Shown here one piece after another: positions 10,498-21,100 of a stretch of 64,000 nt of DNA (position 1 is the stretch's first letter; every line of letters starts with the position of its first letter). Under the pieces are notes generated by a model, which did no database searches, had not been told where the DNA came from, and saw nothing but the letters and a program-made list of their open reading frames with translations. The stretch comes from Polyangium fumosum (lineage in GTDB: Bacteria; Myxococcota_A; Polyangia; Polyangiales; Polyangiaceae): the NCBI RefSeq assembly GCF_005144585.1, contig NZ_SSMQ01000041.1, positions 1-64,000 on the forward strand, in the 5' to 3' direction. The position numbers and the translations under genes are program-made.

Positions 10498-11817
10498 TCA
10501 AACCCGGACCTTCCGCGGCAGGATGCTGCGGACCCATCCGAGCCCACGGGTGATGCCATCGAATGCGAGGGCGATCACGATGCCATCGTAGGGTACGCGA
10601 TACCGTACGTCTCCAAAGTAAAGCATCGCGACCAGCACGAGCGCGAGGAGGTGCGCGGAGAGCAGCGCATGCCGCGCGAGGTGGCGCCGGAACGAGGCGG
10701 CGAAGGCGACGAGCATGGGCGGCAGGAGCAGGACGTTGTGCAGATCGATCGCGCGCCGCATGGGGCGGCGATACGTGTCCGTGCCGGAGTCGGGCCAGAC
10801 GATATTGTAACCCCACAACATGATGACGTGGCTGAGCGCGTAACGCGCCTGCCGGACGAGACCCGTCGCCGCGACGCACTTGCGCGCGAGCGCGTAAAAC
10901 GGGTCCGCATTCCACATCGTGCCCTGGACGGTGAGCTTTGGGCCGAGCGCGGCATCGAGCCGGACGAACGCATCGGGATATTTCTTGTCGCGATAGGCGA
11001 GGTAGCCCATCGGCGGAGGCCCGAACGAGGAGACGTAGCCGCGGGTGCGCGCCTCGATGTCGACGGCGTGGCAGCGGCCGAAGGCGTAATTGAGGGGGCC
11101 GTTCGCGCTGATGAGGCCGGCGCGCCCCATGTGGTGGTGAAACCGCGCGGCGGAGACGGCGAGCACGAGGACGACGGGCACGAGCGCGCGCGCGAAGTGC
11201 GCGAGGCGGATGCGCGGGAGGGCGCGGCGGCGCGCGAGCCAGACGAGGAAAACCAAGGCGAGCGAGAGCAGGATCTGCGGGCGGAGCGTGGCGCCGAGCG
11301 CGACGGCCGTGCCGAAGAAAAAGGCCTCCCGCGCGCGCCCCGTATCCGCGAGGCGGAGCGAAAAGAGCGCGGCGGCGGTGACGCACACCGTGAAGGGCAG
11401 CTCGCTCAGGAAGTATCCGCCGAGCGAGATCCACGGATAATAAAAACAAGCGAGGAGCGCGGCGATCCGCGGCGCGATCCGGCCGCGGACGATCCGCTCG
11501 CAGAGGAGCGAGACGAGCGGCACGAGCGAGGCGCCGAGCAGCGCGTAGACGACGGCCGGCGCGGCATGGTTTTCCCGGCCAAACACGGCGCGGACGAGCG
11601 CGAAGAGGACATGGGTGCCGTAGGGGAAGAGGACGGCGGAGGGCTCTTTGCGGAGCGGGGCGTCGAGCAGCGCGGTGGAGCGCTCGAAGTAGCCCGCCAT
11701 GTCGGAGTAGAGGTGCTCTTCGGGCGGGTGGACGACGAGGTTCCACACGAGCCGGAGCGCGAGCGCGAGGAGCGTGACGGCGACGAGGAACGGGCGGCGC
11801 GGCGGCCGGAGGGTCAT
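10498..11817 (-). CDS. Integral membrane glycosyltransferase, GT39/ArnT-like
   Basis: 439 aa starting at ATG 11817, which overlaps the stop of the upstream btpA-family gene (ATGA), so the two are translationally coupled. Roughly ten hydrophobic segments alternate with basic loops. The first periplasmic loop carries an acidic patch (EEHLYSDMAGYFERS) of the kind used for catalysis and metal binding in GT-C enzymes that transfer sugars from polyprenyl phosphates. The fold class is well supported by topology; donor and acceptor are unknown. The longer open frame extending to 12393 is antisense to the neighbour and was excluded. Confidence 0.82.
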   Translation of the reverse strand: MTLRPPRRPFLVAVTLLALALRLVWNLVVHPPEEHLYSDMAGYFERSTALLDAPLRKEPSAVLFPYGTHVLFALVRAVFGRENHAAPAVVYALLGASLVPLVSLLCERIVRGRIAPRIAALLACFYYPWISLGGYFLSELPFTVCVTAAALFSLRLADTGRAREAFFFGTAVALGATLRPQILLSLALVFLVWLARRRALPRIRLAHFARALVPVVLVLAVSAARFHHHMGRAGLISANGPLNYAFGRCHAVDIEARTRGYVSSFGPPPMGYLAYRDKKYPDAFVRLDAALGPKLTVQGTMWNADPFYALARKCVAATGLVRQARYALSHVIMLWGYNIVWPDSGTDTYRRPMRRAIDLHNVLLLPPMLVAFAASFRRHLARHALLSAHLLALVLVAMLYFGDVRYRVPYDGIVIALAFDGITRGLGWVRSILPRKVRV

Positions 11818-12605
11818 CGACGCGAGGCGCGGAACGCTTCGGCGAAGCGGGCGGCGAGGTCGTGATCGATCGGAGCGCCGGCGCGGCCGCCTGCGCGGAG
11901 CGCGGAGCCGACGATGATGCCGTGGGCTTTTCGGACCGCGGCGAGGTTGTCGATCGTGACGCCGCTCGCGACGTAGACGGGGACGGAGACGGCGCGGACG
12001 ACGGCGTGGAGATCGGCCTCGGAGGCGGCGCGCCCCGTGCCGCTGCCCGTGACGAGCAGGGCGTCGGCGAGGCCGCGCTCGGCGAGGTCGTGCGCTTCTT
12101 CCTCGATGGGCCGCGGCGCGAGGGGCGCGGAGTGCTTGACGTCGACGTCGCAGAAGATGCGCACGCGATCGGCGGCGAGCGCGCGGCGCGTGCGCAGCGT
12201 CTGGTGCGCGGCGCCTTGCACGAGGCCCTGATCGGTGACGCGCGCGCCGGTGTGCACGTTGACGCGGATCATGTCGGCGTGCGTGGCGACGGCCACGGCG
12301 AGCGCGGCGTCGGCGTCGTTGCGCAGGATGTTCACGCCGAGGAAGAGTCCCTTGCTGCCCTCGCGCGCGGCGCGCGCGCAGGTGGTCATGCACGCGATCG
12401 TGATCGGCGGGACGGGGCCGGGGAAGAAGGGCGCGTCGCCGAAGTTCTCGATGACGATGCCGTCGTAGCCCGCCGCCACGAGCAGCTCCGCCTCGCGAAA
12501 GGCGCGCTCTGCGGCGGGGCCGAGATCCCCGGTGGATCGAGGGCTGCCGGGCAGGGGCGGGAGGTGAATGACGCCGAGAAGGCTGGGGAGGAAGACGCTC
12601 GTCAC
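11814..12605 (-). CDS. BtpA/SgcQ family TIM-barrel protein
   Basis: 263 aa. The sequence follows the BtpA family: LLGVIHLPPLPGSP at the start, IVIENFGDAPF, LGVNILRND, RVNVHTGARVTDQGL, IFCDVDVKHSAPL, and the terminal VASGVTIDNLAAV / IIVGSALR, giving a full-length (beta/alpha)8 barrel. BtpA itself is needed for photosystem I stability in cyanobacteria, which is irrelevant here; relatives sit in sugar or secondary-metabolite loci and their reaction is not established. Coupling to the membrane glycosyltransferase suggests a shared pathway in glycan or lipid-linked sugar handling (inference). Confidence 0.9.
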   Translation of the reverse strand: MTSVFLPSLLGVIHLPPLPGSPRSTGDLGPAAERAFREAELLVAAGYDGIVIENFGDAPFFPGPVPPITIACMTTCARAAREGSKGLFLGVNILRNDADAALAVAVATHADMIRVNVHTGARVTDQGLVQGAAHQTLRTRRALAADRVRIFCDVDVKHSAPLAPRPIEEEAHDLAERGLADALLVTGSGTGRAASEADLHAVVRAVSVPVYVASGVTIDNLAAVRKAHGIIVGSALRAGGRAGAPIDHDLAARFAEAFRASRR

Positions 12606-12627
12606 GCGGAGACCCTTACCACGTGGT

Positions 12628-13491
12628 TCATGAAGATCGTTTCTTCGCGGTGAACTGGTTGTAGGTCATGCGGATCGTCTCCTTGTGACCGCGGTTCAGG
12701 TAGGGATCGGCGTCGAGCGCCGCGAGGAAATCCCCACCGCTGTTCGTCGCAGCGGCCGGCGCGGGCGGGGGCGTCTTCGCCGCATCTTCGCGGGCTTTTC
12801 CAAGCTCGGCTTCGAGGGCCGTGGCCTTTGCCTGGGCTTCCTTGGCCGCCGCCTCGCGCTCGCGCAGCTTCGCCTCGATCTCCGCGAGTTGTTTCTTCGC
12901 GGCGGCGGCCCCCTCGTCGGCGGCCTTCTTCTGCCGCTCCACATCGGCGACCTTCTTCGCGGCGGCCGTTGCGTCGGCGCGCGCGGCGGTTTCGGCCTTC
13001 GCGAGCTCGCTGAGCCTCAGCTCGCTGGAGGCCGCTGCGCTGCGACCTTCCTCGGCGGCGCGGGCGAGCTCGGCGATGGTCTTCTGCGCGACGTCGTTCT
13101 CGATGGCCTTCGCGTCGAGCGCGCGGTTCGCCTCTTCCTGCGCCTTTTGCGCCGCGTTCCGCTCCTCTGCGAGTCGCGCCACGTCGGCCTCGATCGCTTC
13201 GAGCTTCCGCTTCGCCTCCGCGGCCACCTCGGCTTCTTTTTGCGCGTCGGCGGCCTCCTTCTTCGCGAGCTCGGCTTCCTTCTTCGCGGCCTCGGCCTCC
13301 TTCTCGGCGGCGGCGCGCTGGGACTTCAGGTGGACGAGCTCGCTCGTCGCGCGTTCGCGCTCTTTGCGTTCGTCGAGGAGCTGGCGCTGCGCGGTCTTCA
13401 GGCGCGCGGCGGTTTGTCGCCGGAGCAGCGAGAGCATCACGCAGAGGCCGAGGGCGATGATGGTGAGCCAGTAGAGCGAGGACTGCGGCAT
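12628..13491 (-). CDS. Membrane-anchored coiled-coil protein
   Basis: 287 aa. A single N-terminal membrane helix (YWLTIIALGLCVMLSLL) is followed by about 200 residues of Ala/Glu/Lys/Arg-rich heptads (repeats of KKEAE and AARADATAAAKK), a long continuous coiled coil. A short Pro/Ala hinge (TPPPAPAAAT) leads to a distinct C-terminal segment of about 40 residues (FLAALDADPYLNRGHKETIRMTYNQF). The architecture resembles envelope tethers or scaffolds with a terminal docking peptide. No family recognised. The extreme composition makes homology searches unreliable outside the C-terminal tail. Confidence 0.8.
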   Translation of the reverse strand: MPQSSLYWLTIIALGLCVMLSLLRRQTAARLKTAQRQLLDERKERERATSELVHLKSQRAAAEKEAEAAKKEAELAKKEAADAQKEAEVAAEAKRKLEAIEADVARLAEERNAAQKAQEEANRALDAKAIENDVAQKTIAELARAAEEGRSAAASSELRLSELAKAETAARADATAAAKKVADVERQKKAADEGAAAAKKQLAEIEAKLREREAAAKEAQAKATALEAELGKAREDAAKTPPPAPAAATNSGGDFLAALDADPYLNRGHKETIRMTYNQFTAKKRSS

Positions 13492-13605
13492 CGAGCTTGG
13501 GGACTACGGTAACGGAAACGGCGCTTCGTTTCATCTCCCCCGGATGGGATCGGGGCGCCTCGATCCTGTGGGAAAATTCCCGAAGACGGACTAGGCTCCG
13601 CCGCC

Positions 13606-14484
13606 ATGTGGTGGCTGTGGATCGTCGCGCCGATCGCCGCGGGGCTCATTTTCGTGCTCACGGGGCAGGTCGACAAGCGAGCACTTTCGGCAATCGAAGC
13701 GTGGCGTGACGCGTTCGGCGCGCGGCGGGCCGGGGGCAAGGCCCGGGCGAAGGCGGCGGGCACGAAAAAGAAGAAAGCCAAGGACACGCGCCCGAAGCGC
13801 ATCGCGGGCCTCGCGACCCCGCTCGGGCGGGTGGCGGAGCTCGCGGGCGGCGGGAAGCTGCTCGGCGATTACGAGCTCGTGCCGAAGGTGGCCTACGCGC
13901 GGTTCGTCCTGGGAGACGTCGCGGGCAGCAGCGATCACCAGACGGTGGTCGTGGCGATGGAGGAGGCGGGCCCTGCGTTCACCGCGCGTCCGCTGCCCTT
14001 CGTCGACGGCAAACCCGCGCCGAACACGGGCATCCAGTTCCGCAAGCACCCGGAGTTCATGGATGTGTACCTCGTCGAGGGATCGACGTCGCTGGCGAAG
14101 GCGATCGGCAAGTGGCTGACGCGCCCGCTGCGCGAGCTTCTGTGCGAGTCGGGCGAGGTGTGGGTGCGCGTGGAGGACAAGGCCCTGGCGCTGACGATCT
14201 ACGGGCCGGTGCGCGAGGAGAAGATCGCGGCGCTGCTGGAGATCGCCGACCTGTTCGTCGCGGAGCACGGCGCGGAGGGCGGGCCGTCGCTCTTCGGGGA
14301 GGACGAGGAGACGCGCGCGGCGCGGTTCGCCGAGGACGCCGAGGACGAGGACGACGAAGAGGACGAGGACGAAGGGGACGAGGACGAAGGGGACGAGGGC
14401 GACGAAGAAGACGAGCCCGCGAAGCCTGCGGCGAAGGCGCCGGCGAAGCCTGCGGCGAAGTCCCCGAAGCCGACGAAGGGTTGA
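13606..14484 (+). CDS. Membrane-anchored protein with acidic and Ala/Lys/Pro tail
   Basis: 292 aa. One N-terminal membrane helix (MWWLWIVAPIAAGLIFVL) is followed by a basic segment (TKKKKAKD), a compact domain at residues about 65-225, then a very acidic run (EDEDDEEDEDEGDEDEGDE) and a terminal AKPAAK repeat tail. The central domain has mixed alpha/beta character but I recognise no family. Juxtaposed polybasic, polyacidic and AKP segments are common in myxobacterial DNA- or envelope-associated proteins. It diverges from the coiled-coil gene at 12628, leaving a 114-bp shared promoter region. Confidence 0.75.
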   Translation: MWWLWIVAPIAAGLIFVLTGQVDKRALSAIEAWRDAFGARRAGGKARAKAAGTKKKKAKDTRPKRIAGLATPLGRVAELAGGGKLLGDYELVPKVAYARFVLGDVAGSSDHQTVVVAMEEAGPAFTARPLPFVDGKPAPNTGIQFRKHPEFMDVYLVEGSTSLAKAIGKWLTRPLRELLCESGEVWVRVEDKALALTIYGPVREEKIAALLEIADLFVAEHGAEGGPSLFGEDEETRAARFAEDAEDEDDEEDEDEGDEDEGDEGDEEDEPAKPAAKAPAKPAAKSPKPTKG

Positions 14485-14518
14485 GGGGCCGGCGCCTAGA
14501 TCCGATCCGGGGGGGTTG

Positions 14519-15265
14519 TCAAGGCTGGGCGGGGAGGGGCGCGTCCTCGGACGGGGCCGGGCTTTGCGACGCGGCGCGCGCGCGATCGGCGCTCAGCTTG
14601 TCGATGTAGGAGAAGATCGAGGCCTCGTGGCGGGCGGACAGGGGAGAGCCTTCCTCTTCCAGCTCGTCGCGGAGCGCGTCGCGAAAGCGGCCGAGGAGGC
14701 CGAGGGTCGAGGCGCGAAGCGGGCCGGTGCTGGCCGCATTCTCGCTACCCGCGAGAAGCCTCGCGCGTTCGCGGAGGAGCGAATCGATGGCGTCGCCCGC
14801 GGCGACGAAGTCGTGGACCCACGCGAGGAGATGGCCGCCACCGGGTGTGGCGATGGTGAGCAGGTCGGAAGCGAGGCCGTCGAGTTCTTTTCGCGCATCG
14901 AGCGCCGCGGCGGCCTCGTCCGCGTAAGGACGGCGGAGGACGGCGAGCTGAGGGACGAAGGTCTCGCGAATGCGCTTGGCGGCGTCTTTCTTGGACGGCG
15001 CGAGCGTGGGGTGCGCCTCGACGGCGAGGCAGACGTAATGAATGGCGGTGCCAAACCCGTCGTGGCGCTCGTCCGTGGATGCGAGCTCGGCGGCGAGGGG
15101 CGCTTGCTTCAGTGCGGGATCGGGGATGGCCTCGATTTCTTTTTGCCTCTTGCGGAGGCGTGGCTCGTAGAGCTTGCCGGTGTTCGAAAGGCGCAATTCG
15201 TCGACGCGGGTATCCAGGAGATCACGGAGCGAGAGTCGTAGGTCATCGAGGGTCATGTTCCGCAT
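14519..15265 (-). CDS. Hypothetical soluble protein
   Basis: 248 aa, predominantly alpha-helical, with no signal peptide or membrane helix. The ATG at 15265 has an AGGCAGG sequence upstream. A second ATG three codons downstream is possible. The last 20 residues are Ser/Pro/Ala-rich. No family recognised. It is 252 bp downstream of rdrB on the same strand, separated by G-rich DNA, so it is probably not part of the RADAR operon; it also has no membrane segment, unlike the SLATT or Csx27-like accessory proteins reported with some RADAR loci. Confidence 0.7.
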   Translation of the reverse strand: MRNMTLDDLRLSLRDLLDTRVDELRLSNTGKLYEPRLRKRQKEIEAIPDPALKQAPLAAELASTDERHDGFGTAIHYVCLAVEAHPTLAPSKKDAAKRIRETFVPQLAVLRRPYADEAAAALDARKELDGLASDLLTIATPGGGHLLAWVHDFVAAGDAIDSLLRERARLLAGSENAASTGPLRASTLGLLGRFRDALRDELEEEGSPLSARHEASIFSYIDKLSADRARAASQSPAPSEDAPLPAQP

Positions 15266-15517
15266 GGGTATGCCTGCCTTGTAAGTTGACGGCGAGGATT
15301 GAGACGAACGGGGGGGCAGGGAACGTCAATGGCAGGGTGGGGAAGCAAGAACTTGACGGGTCGGGGGGGGGGCGCGTAAGGTAAGACACGAATGCGGGCG
15401 AATGCGGAAGGGGACGAAGCAGCGGAGGGCGGCGGTCGTGCTCCTGGGCGCGCTCGGGGCCCCTGGTGGTTCACGGGTGTGTGATTCAGCCAGCCGAGGG
15501 GCCGCGCGAAGCGGGGG

Positions 15518-18103
15518 TCACCTCCGAGACGGCGAGAGTTCGTGCACAGCTTTGAGATCGCTGCTCGCGGGGAGCGTGAACCGAGATCGAAACCCATCAT
15601 CGCGTCGCGCCGCAAGCCATTGCAACGCATGATGAGCGCCGACTTTGCCACTCAATAAGGCGCCATAGAGATAGGCGTATTCGTCCCCCAAGGACGTCGC
15701 GAAGCTGATGGGGTCATCGGTGTTGATGGAGAGCTGAACTGGCTGTTCGTCGTGGCGCGATCCGCCTGGGATGGGCTGAAATCGAAATGCCGGATGTGAA
15801 TCGACGCTCCCCATGTCGTTGATCAGGAGGTTGCTCGTCGGATTGGCCTCGATGGTCATCTCTCGGCGAGCGATCTCGACTCGCAGCCTGTGGCCCACGA
15901 GCCGGAGCATTCGCAGTTCACCATCGCTCATCCGAACCTCGACGAGATCCTGCCCGCGTGCGAACATCGGCGCGTCCGTCAGGTATCGATGCACGAGCTT
16001 TTCGATGTCATCTTCCGGGACGCGTCCATGCACAAATGGATAGCCGAGGCGCCGCAAGACTGCGCTCTCGTGGAGGCTGCGGCGTGCGAGCCCGAGATGG
16101 TCGAGGTCCTGGCAAGCTCCGAACATGCGCTTGGTCAAGTCGAGCGCCTCGGCGCGCACCTGTTCGACGCGGCCAGCGTCCGCGGGCAGTTCGCCCGACT
16201 TGTACCAGTCGAGCTCCCACAAGAGATCGAGGAGCCGCTCCTCGACGGGCTGCACGGTCACCGGATGCTCCCGGGCCCAGCGCTCGGGGTCGACGCCCGC
16301 GGCGAGCCCATGGCCGATGCGATCACCTGCTTCGAGGAGGCCGAATTCCAGGAGCTCATGCATTCGACGAAGGCCCTCGGCGAGGCGACGAAAATCCTCC
16401 CCCGCGTGATACGTGGCGCCCAGCGGTTTGACCTTCCAGTGCGGATGCGTGCGCGCGAGCCTCGCGCCGGCTCGATGCGCCGCTCGTCTGACTCTCTCGA
16501 AGGGAAGGACGAATGCCCACGTCGGCACAGACAGCTCATCCGATGCGACGTCAATGCCGCGCAAGACGAGCAACAGCTCTGGTTGATGGGTGAGCGCTAC
16601 AGCTATGGCGGCAGCCTCTTCCATGCACCCGAACGAGAATGCACCGAAGCGACACCCGTGGCCACGCTGGCGAGGGTCGGCGTTGAGCCTTTTCTTCCCG
16701 GCGTGCTTTCGAGAGTCTTTCTTCAGGAAATGCAGCACAAGGCCTACTTCGGGACGGGCCTTGTCGTCCACGGAGGGGACGCATGCTTCGCGGACGAGGT
16801 CACGCACCTTTGCCCACGAGCGCTCAGGAGATGTGCGCATTTCAATGGCGGCGAGACCAACGCCTCGACGTGCGCTGTGAACGGCCACATCGAAGCCGGC
16901 TCCGTCGATGCAGGAGCGTAGTGGCGAGATACGCTCGTAGTGCTGCTGAAACCAGCCGAGCCCCGCGGTGCCCGGTTCGACGGAGAGGTGGCGGAAGGTG
17001 AGCGCGCGTATTCGCTGGTATTGCCAGAAGGCGCGCGCGAAGGGCCTGTCTTTCCGCCCCTCGTGGAGCAGGTATGCCAGGCCGCGCCGTGACAAGCGCG
17101 TCTCGGTCGTGGCCACGTCATGACTTCCACCGAGCCATTCCGTGAGCGGATCGGCTTCGAGCACGTCGGCCATCGTCTTGGCCGAGCGTGGGGCCTTCGG
17201 ACCGAGGAGGCGGCGATGCGCTGAGGCGAGGAGTGCAGCCGGCGGCGCGTCTCCGCCGAAGACCACCATGCGAAGGGCCAGGACGCACACACGCACGAAA
17301 TCGTCTTCGCCCGCGGGCCAGGCAGCGAGCGGGGCGATGCACCTCCGGAGCGGACCTTCGGGATCGTCGATGAAGCTCTGGAACGACGACACGCGTCCGA
17401 TGCGATCACGACGCCACAAGAAGCCAGCAAGAAAGAGGCGTGTCATGGCGGCAGCCTGGAGCATCCTGTGGAAGGAATGGGGCGAGCCGAAGGGTGGGGT
17501 ACCGCCGCGGCCGAGCTTTTCGGTATCGAGCGGATGATAGGGCAGGCGGCTCATCAATCCGATCCAGAGGAGCTGAAACGAAGAGGCCGCGCCTACGTGC
17601 AAATGGGTCTCGGCGACGTCCTTTTCGAGTCGGCTCGCGAGGTGCGGGGTCAAGAGATCCGCGTAATCGACGGCCGGGTCGGTCCGCATGTCGACCGAGC
17701 ACGCGGCGACGAGGAGATCTGGGGGCAGGAGCAGGGAGAGCCAGCGGAAATGCGCGAGCGGCTCCTCGATGGTGGGGCTCGTGCGCAGGGCGATGTGGCC
17801 TCCACGTTGCGTCAAAGAACGCTTGGCGAGGCGGAGGAGGTAGTCGGCCATGTCGACGGGCCCGGGGGTCTCGTCGAACCAGGCGAGGTCACGGATTTGC
17901 CGGAGGGATTCGAGGGAATGGCCGCGCGAGCGGGGGCGGATCCAGTCTTTCAGGGCATCTGCTAGCTTTTGGGTCGGAGCATCGAGCAGGTGCTCGTCGT
18001 TTTTTCCGAGGGAGAGGAGGAGCTGGCGATGGGATGCCTCGGAGGCCAAAGGGAAGGCCTCGCAGGCGGCGCGGAGGTAGGCGACATCGACGGGACCCGG
18101 CAT
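15518..18103 (-). CDS. rdrB: RADAR anti-phage system adenosine deaminase RdrB
   Basis: 861 aa, much longer than housekeeping adenosine deaminases (about 350 aa), as known for RdrB. All deaminase landmarks are present in order: HLH (167-169, zinc ligands), YHAGE (His566, Glu569), RIGHG (His598), EANPTSN (752-758, matching the ECPTSN loop) and SINTDDP (Asp796/Asp797). About 390 residues separate the first and second motifs, the large insertion typical of RdrB. It begins 3 nt after the rdrA stop. Published RdrB assembles into a large shell with RdrA and converts adenosine to inosine, described as RNA editing and as ATP-to-ITP conversion, to abort phage infection. The activity here is inferred from intact motifs. 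Confidence 0.93.
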   Translation of the reverse strand: MPGPVDVAYLRAACEAFPLASEASHRQLLLSLGKNDEHLLDAPTQKLADALKDWIRPRSRGHSLESLRQIRDLAWFDETPGPVDMADYLLRLAKRSLTQRGGHIALRTSPTIEEPLAHFRWLSLLLPPDLLVAACSVDMRTDPAVDYADLLTPHLASRLEKDVAETHLHVGAASSFQLLWIGLMSRLPYHPLDTEKLGRGGTPPFGSPHSFHRMLQAAAMTRLFLAGFLWRRDRIGRVSSFQSFIDDPEGPLRRCIAPLAAWPAGEDDFVRVCVLALRMVVFGGDAPPAALLASAHRRLLGPKAPRSAKTMADVLEADPLTEWLGGSHDVATTETRLSRRGLAYLLHEGRKDRPFARAFWQYQRIRALTFRHLSVEPGTAGLGWFQQHYERISPLRSCIDGAGFDVAVHSARRGVGLAAIEMRTSPERSWAKVRDLVREACVPSVDDKARPEVGLVLHFLKKDSRKHAGKKRLNADPRQRGHGCRFGAFSFGCMEEAAAIAVALTHQPELLLVLRGIDVASDELSVPTWAFVLPFERVRRAAHRAGARLARTHPHWKVKPLGATYHAGEDFRRLAEGLRRMHELLEFGLLEAGDRIGHGLAAGVDPERWAREHPVTVQPVEERLLDLLWELDWYKSGELPADAGRVEQVRAEALDLTKRMFGACQDLDHLGLARRSLHESAVLRRLGYPFVHGRVPEDDIEKLVHRYLTDAPMFARGQDLVEVRMSDGELRMLRLVGHRLRVEIARREMTIEANPTSNLLINDMGSVDSHPAFRFQPIPGGSRHDEQPVQLSINTDDPISFATSLGDEYAYLYGALLSGKVGAHHALQWLAARRDDGFRSRFTLPASSDLKAVHELSPSRR

Positions 18104-18106
18104 GGC

Positions 18107-21100
18107 TCAGGGCGTCTTGTTTCGGAGGGGCTCCTCGATGGCGGTTATCCACGGATGCGTGGGGAACCCTTCGTCAATCGTCTGAAGAAAAGCGTCGCGA
18201 CGCGGTGCGGGGACGTTGAGGTATGTCAGTCGTTCCCGGCGCAGCTTGGCGAGCTCTTCGCGACGCTGCGTGAGGTCGGGGATCGTCTGCAAGATGATCG
18301 CTGCGACGGGTTGGCTCAAGCCGGACTCGGGGGCCGCGAGTAGGCCGATGTGATCGAGAAAATCGTAGAACGCACGGCGGTGAGCGTTCGGCGGGTTGGG
18401 TTGGGAGCGTCTTTGGCTGAAGCAGTATTTGAGACTATTCTCCCATTGCGTCACTTCCGAAGCAATGGCAAAATTGATGTGCCCAAGATCGCATCTGTGT
18501 CCGCTAAAATGTTCGATCGTCGTGACGTACCAGTACGCGGCCGAGTCGCCGAAGACCTCCCTGCTGCTACCGGCCTCTGCTGCTTCATCGGCGAGCTTAT
18601 CGATGGCCGGTACGACCTTTTCATTCCACGCGTGTAGCAGTCGTTCCCAATCGAGGAACCTCGGCCACACGGCAGCGGGCCATGGGTATCGCTCGATATC
18701 AGAATAGACGCCGCCCGCGAGCGGCCAGAAGGCGGGCAGCGGCGCTAGGTCGCGCTTGCTCAGATCGCTCTCGATGTCCCAAACCATGCGAAAGAGGGCA
18801 TGGAGGTACGGGGCGGTTTTTTTGTCCTTCGACCATGCGAGCTCCCCGCGCGAGAGCCCAAGTGCCATCTTGTCCGTGCTGCCCGAATCCAAGCGCAAGT
18901 TTCCCGTCGACACCCGCTGGAGGGCAGGACGACCCAGCTCCTTGAACGCCTTGTTGATATCGAGCTCCAGCCGCCCGCGATAGAGAACCGCCTCTTGCAA
19001 CGCAGCAGGCGCATCCCTCGTCGCGATTCGCCAGAGCCTCTCGATCGCGATGTCGCCCGCAGCCCCTTGCTGCCTGGCCAAGGCTTCGAGCGCGTTGTGC
19101 ATTCGCTCGAGCATGTCGACCGGAGCACTTCGCAGCTCCGCTATGCGTGTCGGCGTCAGGTAGGACGTCAGCGTTCCGGCCGACCGATCACCGGGCACTG
19201 AGATTCTATCCATCCGCCTCAGGAGCGCACGGAACGTCGTATCAGGATCGCGCTCGATCAATGCGTGCCACGTATGGTTTGGCGATTTCGCCCGAATTTC
19301 GCGAAGATCTTGCACGAGCTGGTTCTTAGCCTCCGCGTCCAGATCGAACTGGTCAACATCTCCCCAGGGAAGCACTCCACCCCGTGCCGCCAGTATCCGC
19401 GCCCGACGCCGCTCCATCAGTTGCACGCGAACCAGCTTCCACTCGTCCTCTGAAAACAGCGCGAACAATGCCTCCAACCATGCATTGGCATTCTCTGCAT
19501 CAAGGCCCGATTCAGGCGCGGCGAGCAGCGGTGCGTCCAGGCTCGCCCATGTCTTCAGGGCAGGATCGGCGTCCCGGTTGTCCCATATTGCTTGCAACCG
19601 TTCCGCGCGGCTACGCCACGGGTCATCGTCCTCTTTAGGTTCACCCCCGAGTACCGCGTCGAGATAAGCTCTCGCGAGGTCCCCGACGGTTTCCTGTTTC
19701 GTCTTCGCGAGCGTCTCCAGCCGTTTCGACCAGCGCTTGCTAAAAGCAATATAATCCGCAAACCTCGGCCATACGGGCGTGGGCCACGAGATCCAGGAAA
19801 ATTCCTCCCCCATGCGCGCCATGACGACGGCGAATTCGTTCGTCTCGATTGAGGGCGCGACGAGCGAGCGTACGTGACGATTCCTGGAATCCCGCCCATA
19901 ATCGAGCAAAGGAAGCAGGCATGCCGCAAGAGCCTCGGGCAGGGCCGCCCCTTTGGAATCATAGACCCCCAGGTGCCATTGGTCGGCCACCTCCACGCGC
20001 GTCTCGCCCGATGCGCCGAACGAACGCAGTGTCGTCGAGAAACGGAACTTGTTCTCAGAATTGATACGAACGACGACCCGACGCTCATCGTCCTCCGTCA
20101 CCCAATCCTCGAGTGCTAACGCTGGCCAGGCGACATCAAGCCCATACTTCCAAAGATAGTGCAGCACCCGCGCTTCGACGACGCCCTCCTCGACCCCCTT
20201 GCCTCGGATGTCGATCCCGGGAACCCAAAGCGCGAAATCCTGCAAAGGCCGGAGCCGCTCGGGCAACGCCACCTTCAGCGTCGCATATTGCGCGAAGAGC
20301 TCCCGTGCCCGCGAAATGCGCCTCTGCTCCTCCGGCTTCGTCTTCGCGGAGAACCATCGGTCGAGCAACGTATAGCGCTCATCGGATCGTAGAGCCTTGA
20401 GTTCCAGGCGATGCAGCGGCGGCACCACCTTGTCATAGATGTTGCGCGGTAATGAGCGAACCAGGGGCTCCGCCGAAGAGACGGCCCCCTTCCCTGAGAC
20501 CGCTAGCTCTTTTTCCACCTGTACGTGGAGGGCGGCCCGGAACAATTCCGTATCTCCTGTCAACAAGAACGCCACGCGCGGATGCCAGAGCGTACGCACG
20601 ACATCCACGAGCTCCGCCGCCTTCGGCACGTTCATATCCGCATCGTCGATGCCCATCACGAAGAGCGGCGGCCCGCCTCGATGCCAGCGCGTCTGCCGGT
20701 ACTCCTCGACGAGCGCATCCATGAAGCGCCGAAAGCACGAGACCACATCGAGCCGCTGCTCCTCGGCCTGCTCGAGCTCCACAGCATACGTCTCCGGATC
20801 CGCGTGTGCTCGCCGCCCCTTCAGCGATCCATCCCAGCCCGCCGCCGCGGCCTGCAAGAACCGCCGCCATTCCGTCGCGCTCTTCGAGCCCTCCGGCTCC
20901 GCTCCATGCCAAGGCGTCCGTGAACCCCCTTGGCCCGTCGCGCTCTCGATCACCTGCACGATTCGCTTGAATCGCGTCACCAGATATAAAAGCAAGTTGG
21001 TAGCGCGCGGCAACGGCTGCAAATCGAGCAACCCCACTGGGACGACCTGGCCAAGCGGCTCGAGCGCGTTCTGAAGCTCTTTGTCCGGCTCTGCCGGCTT

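Noticed and set aside
14519-15265. Third RADAR gene
   Set aside because: Separated from rdrB by 252 bp, soluble, and without SLATT or Csx27-like membrane helices.
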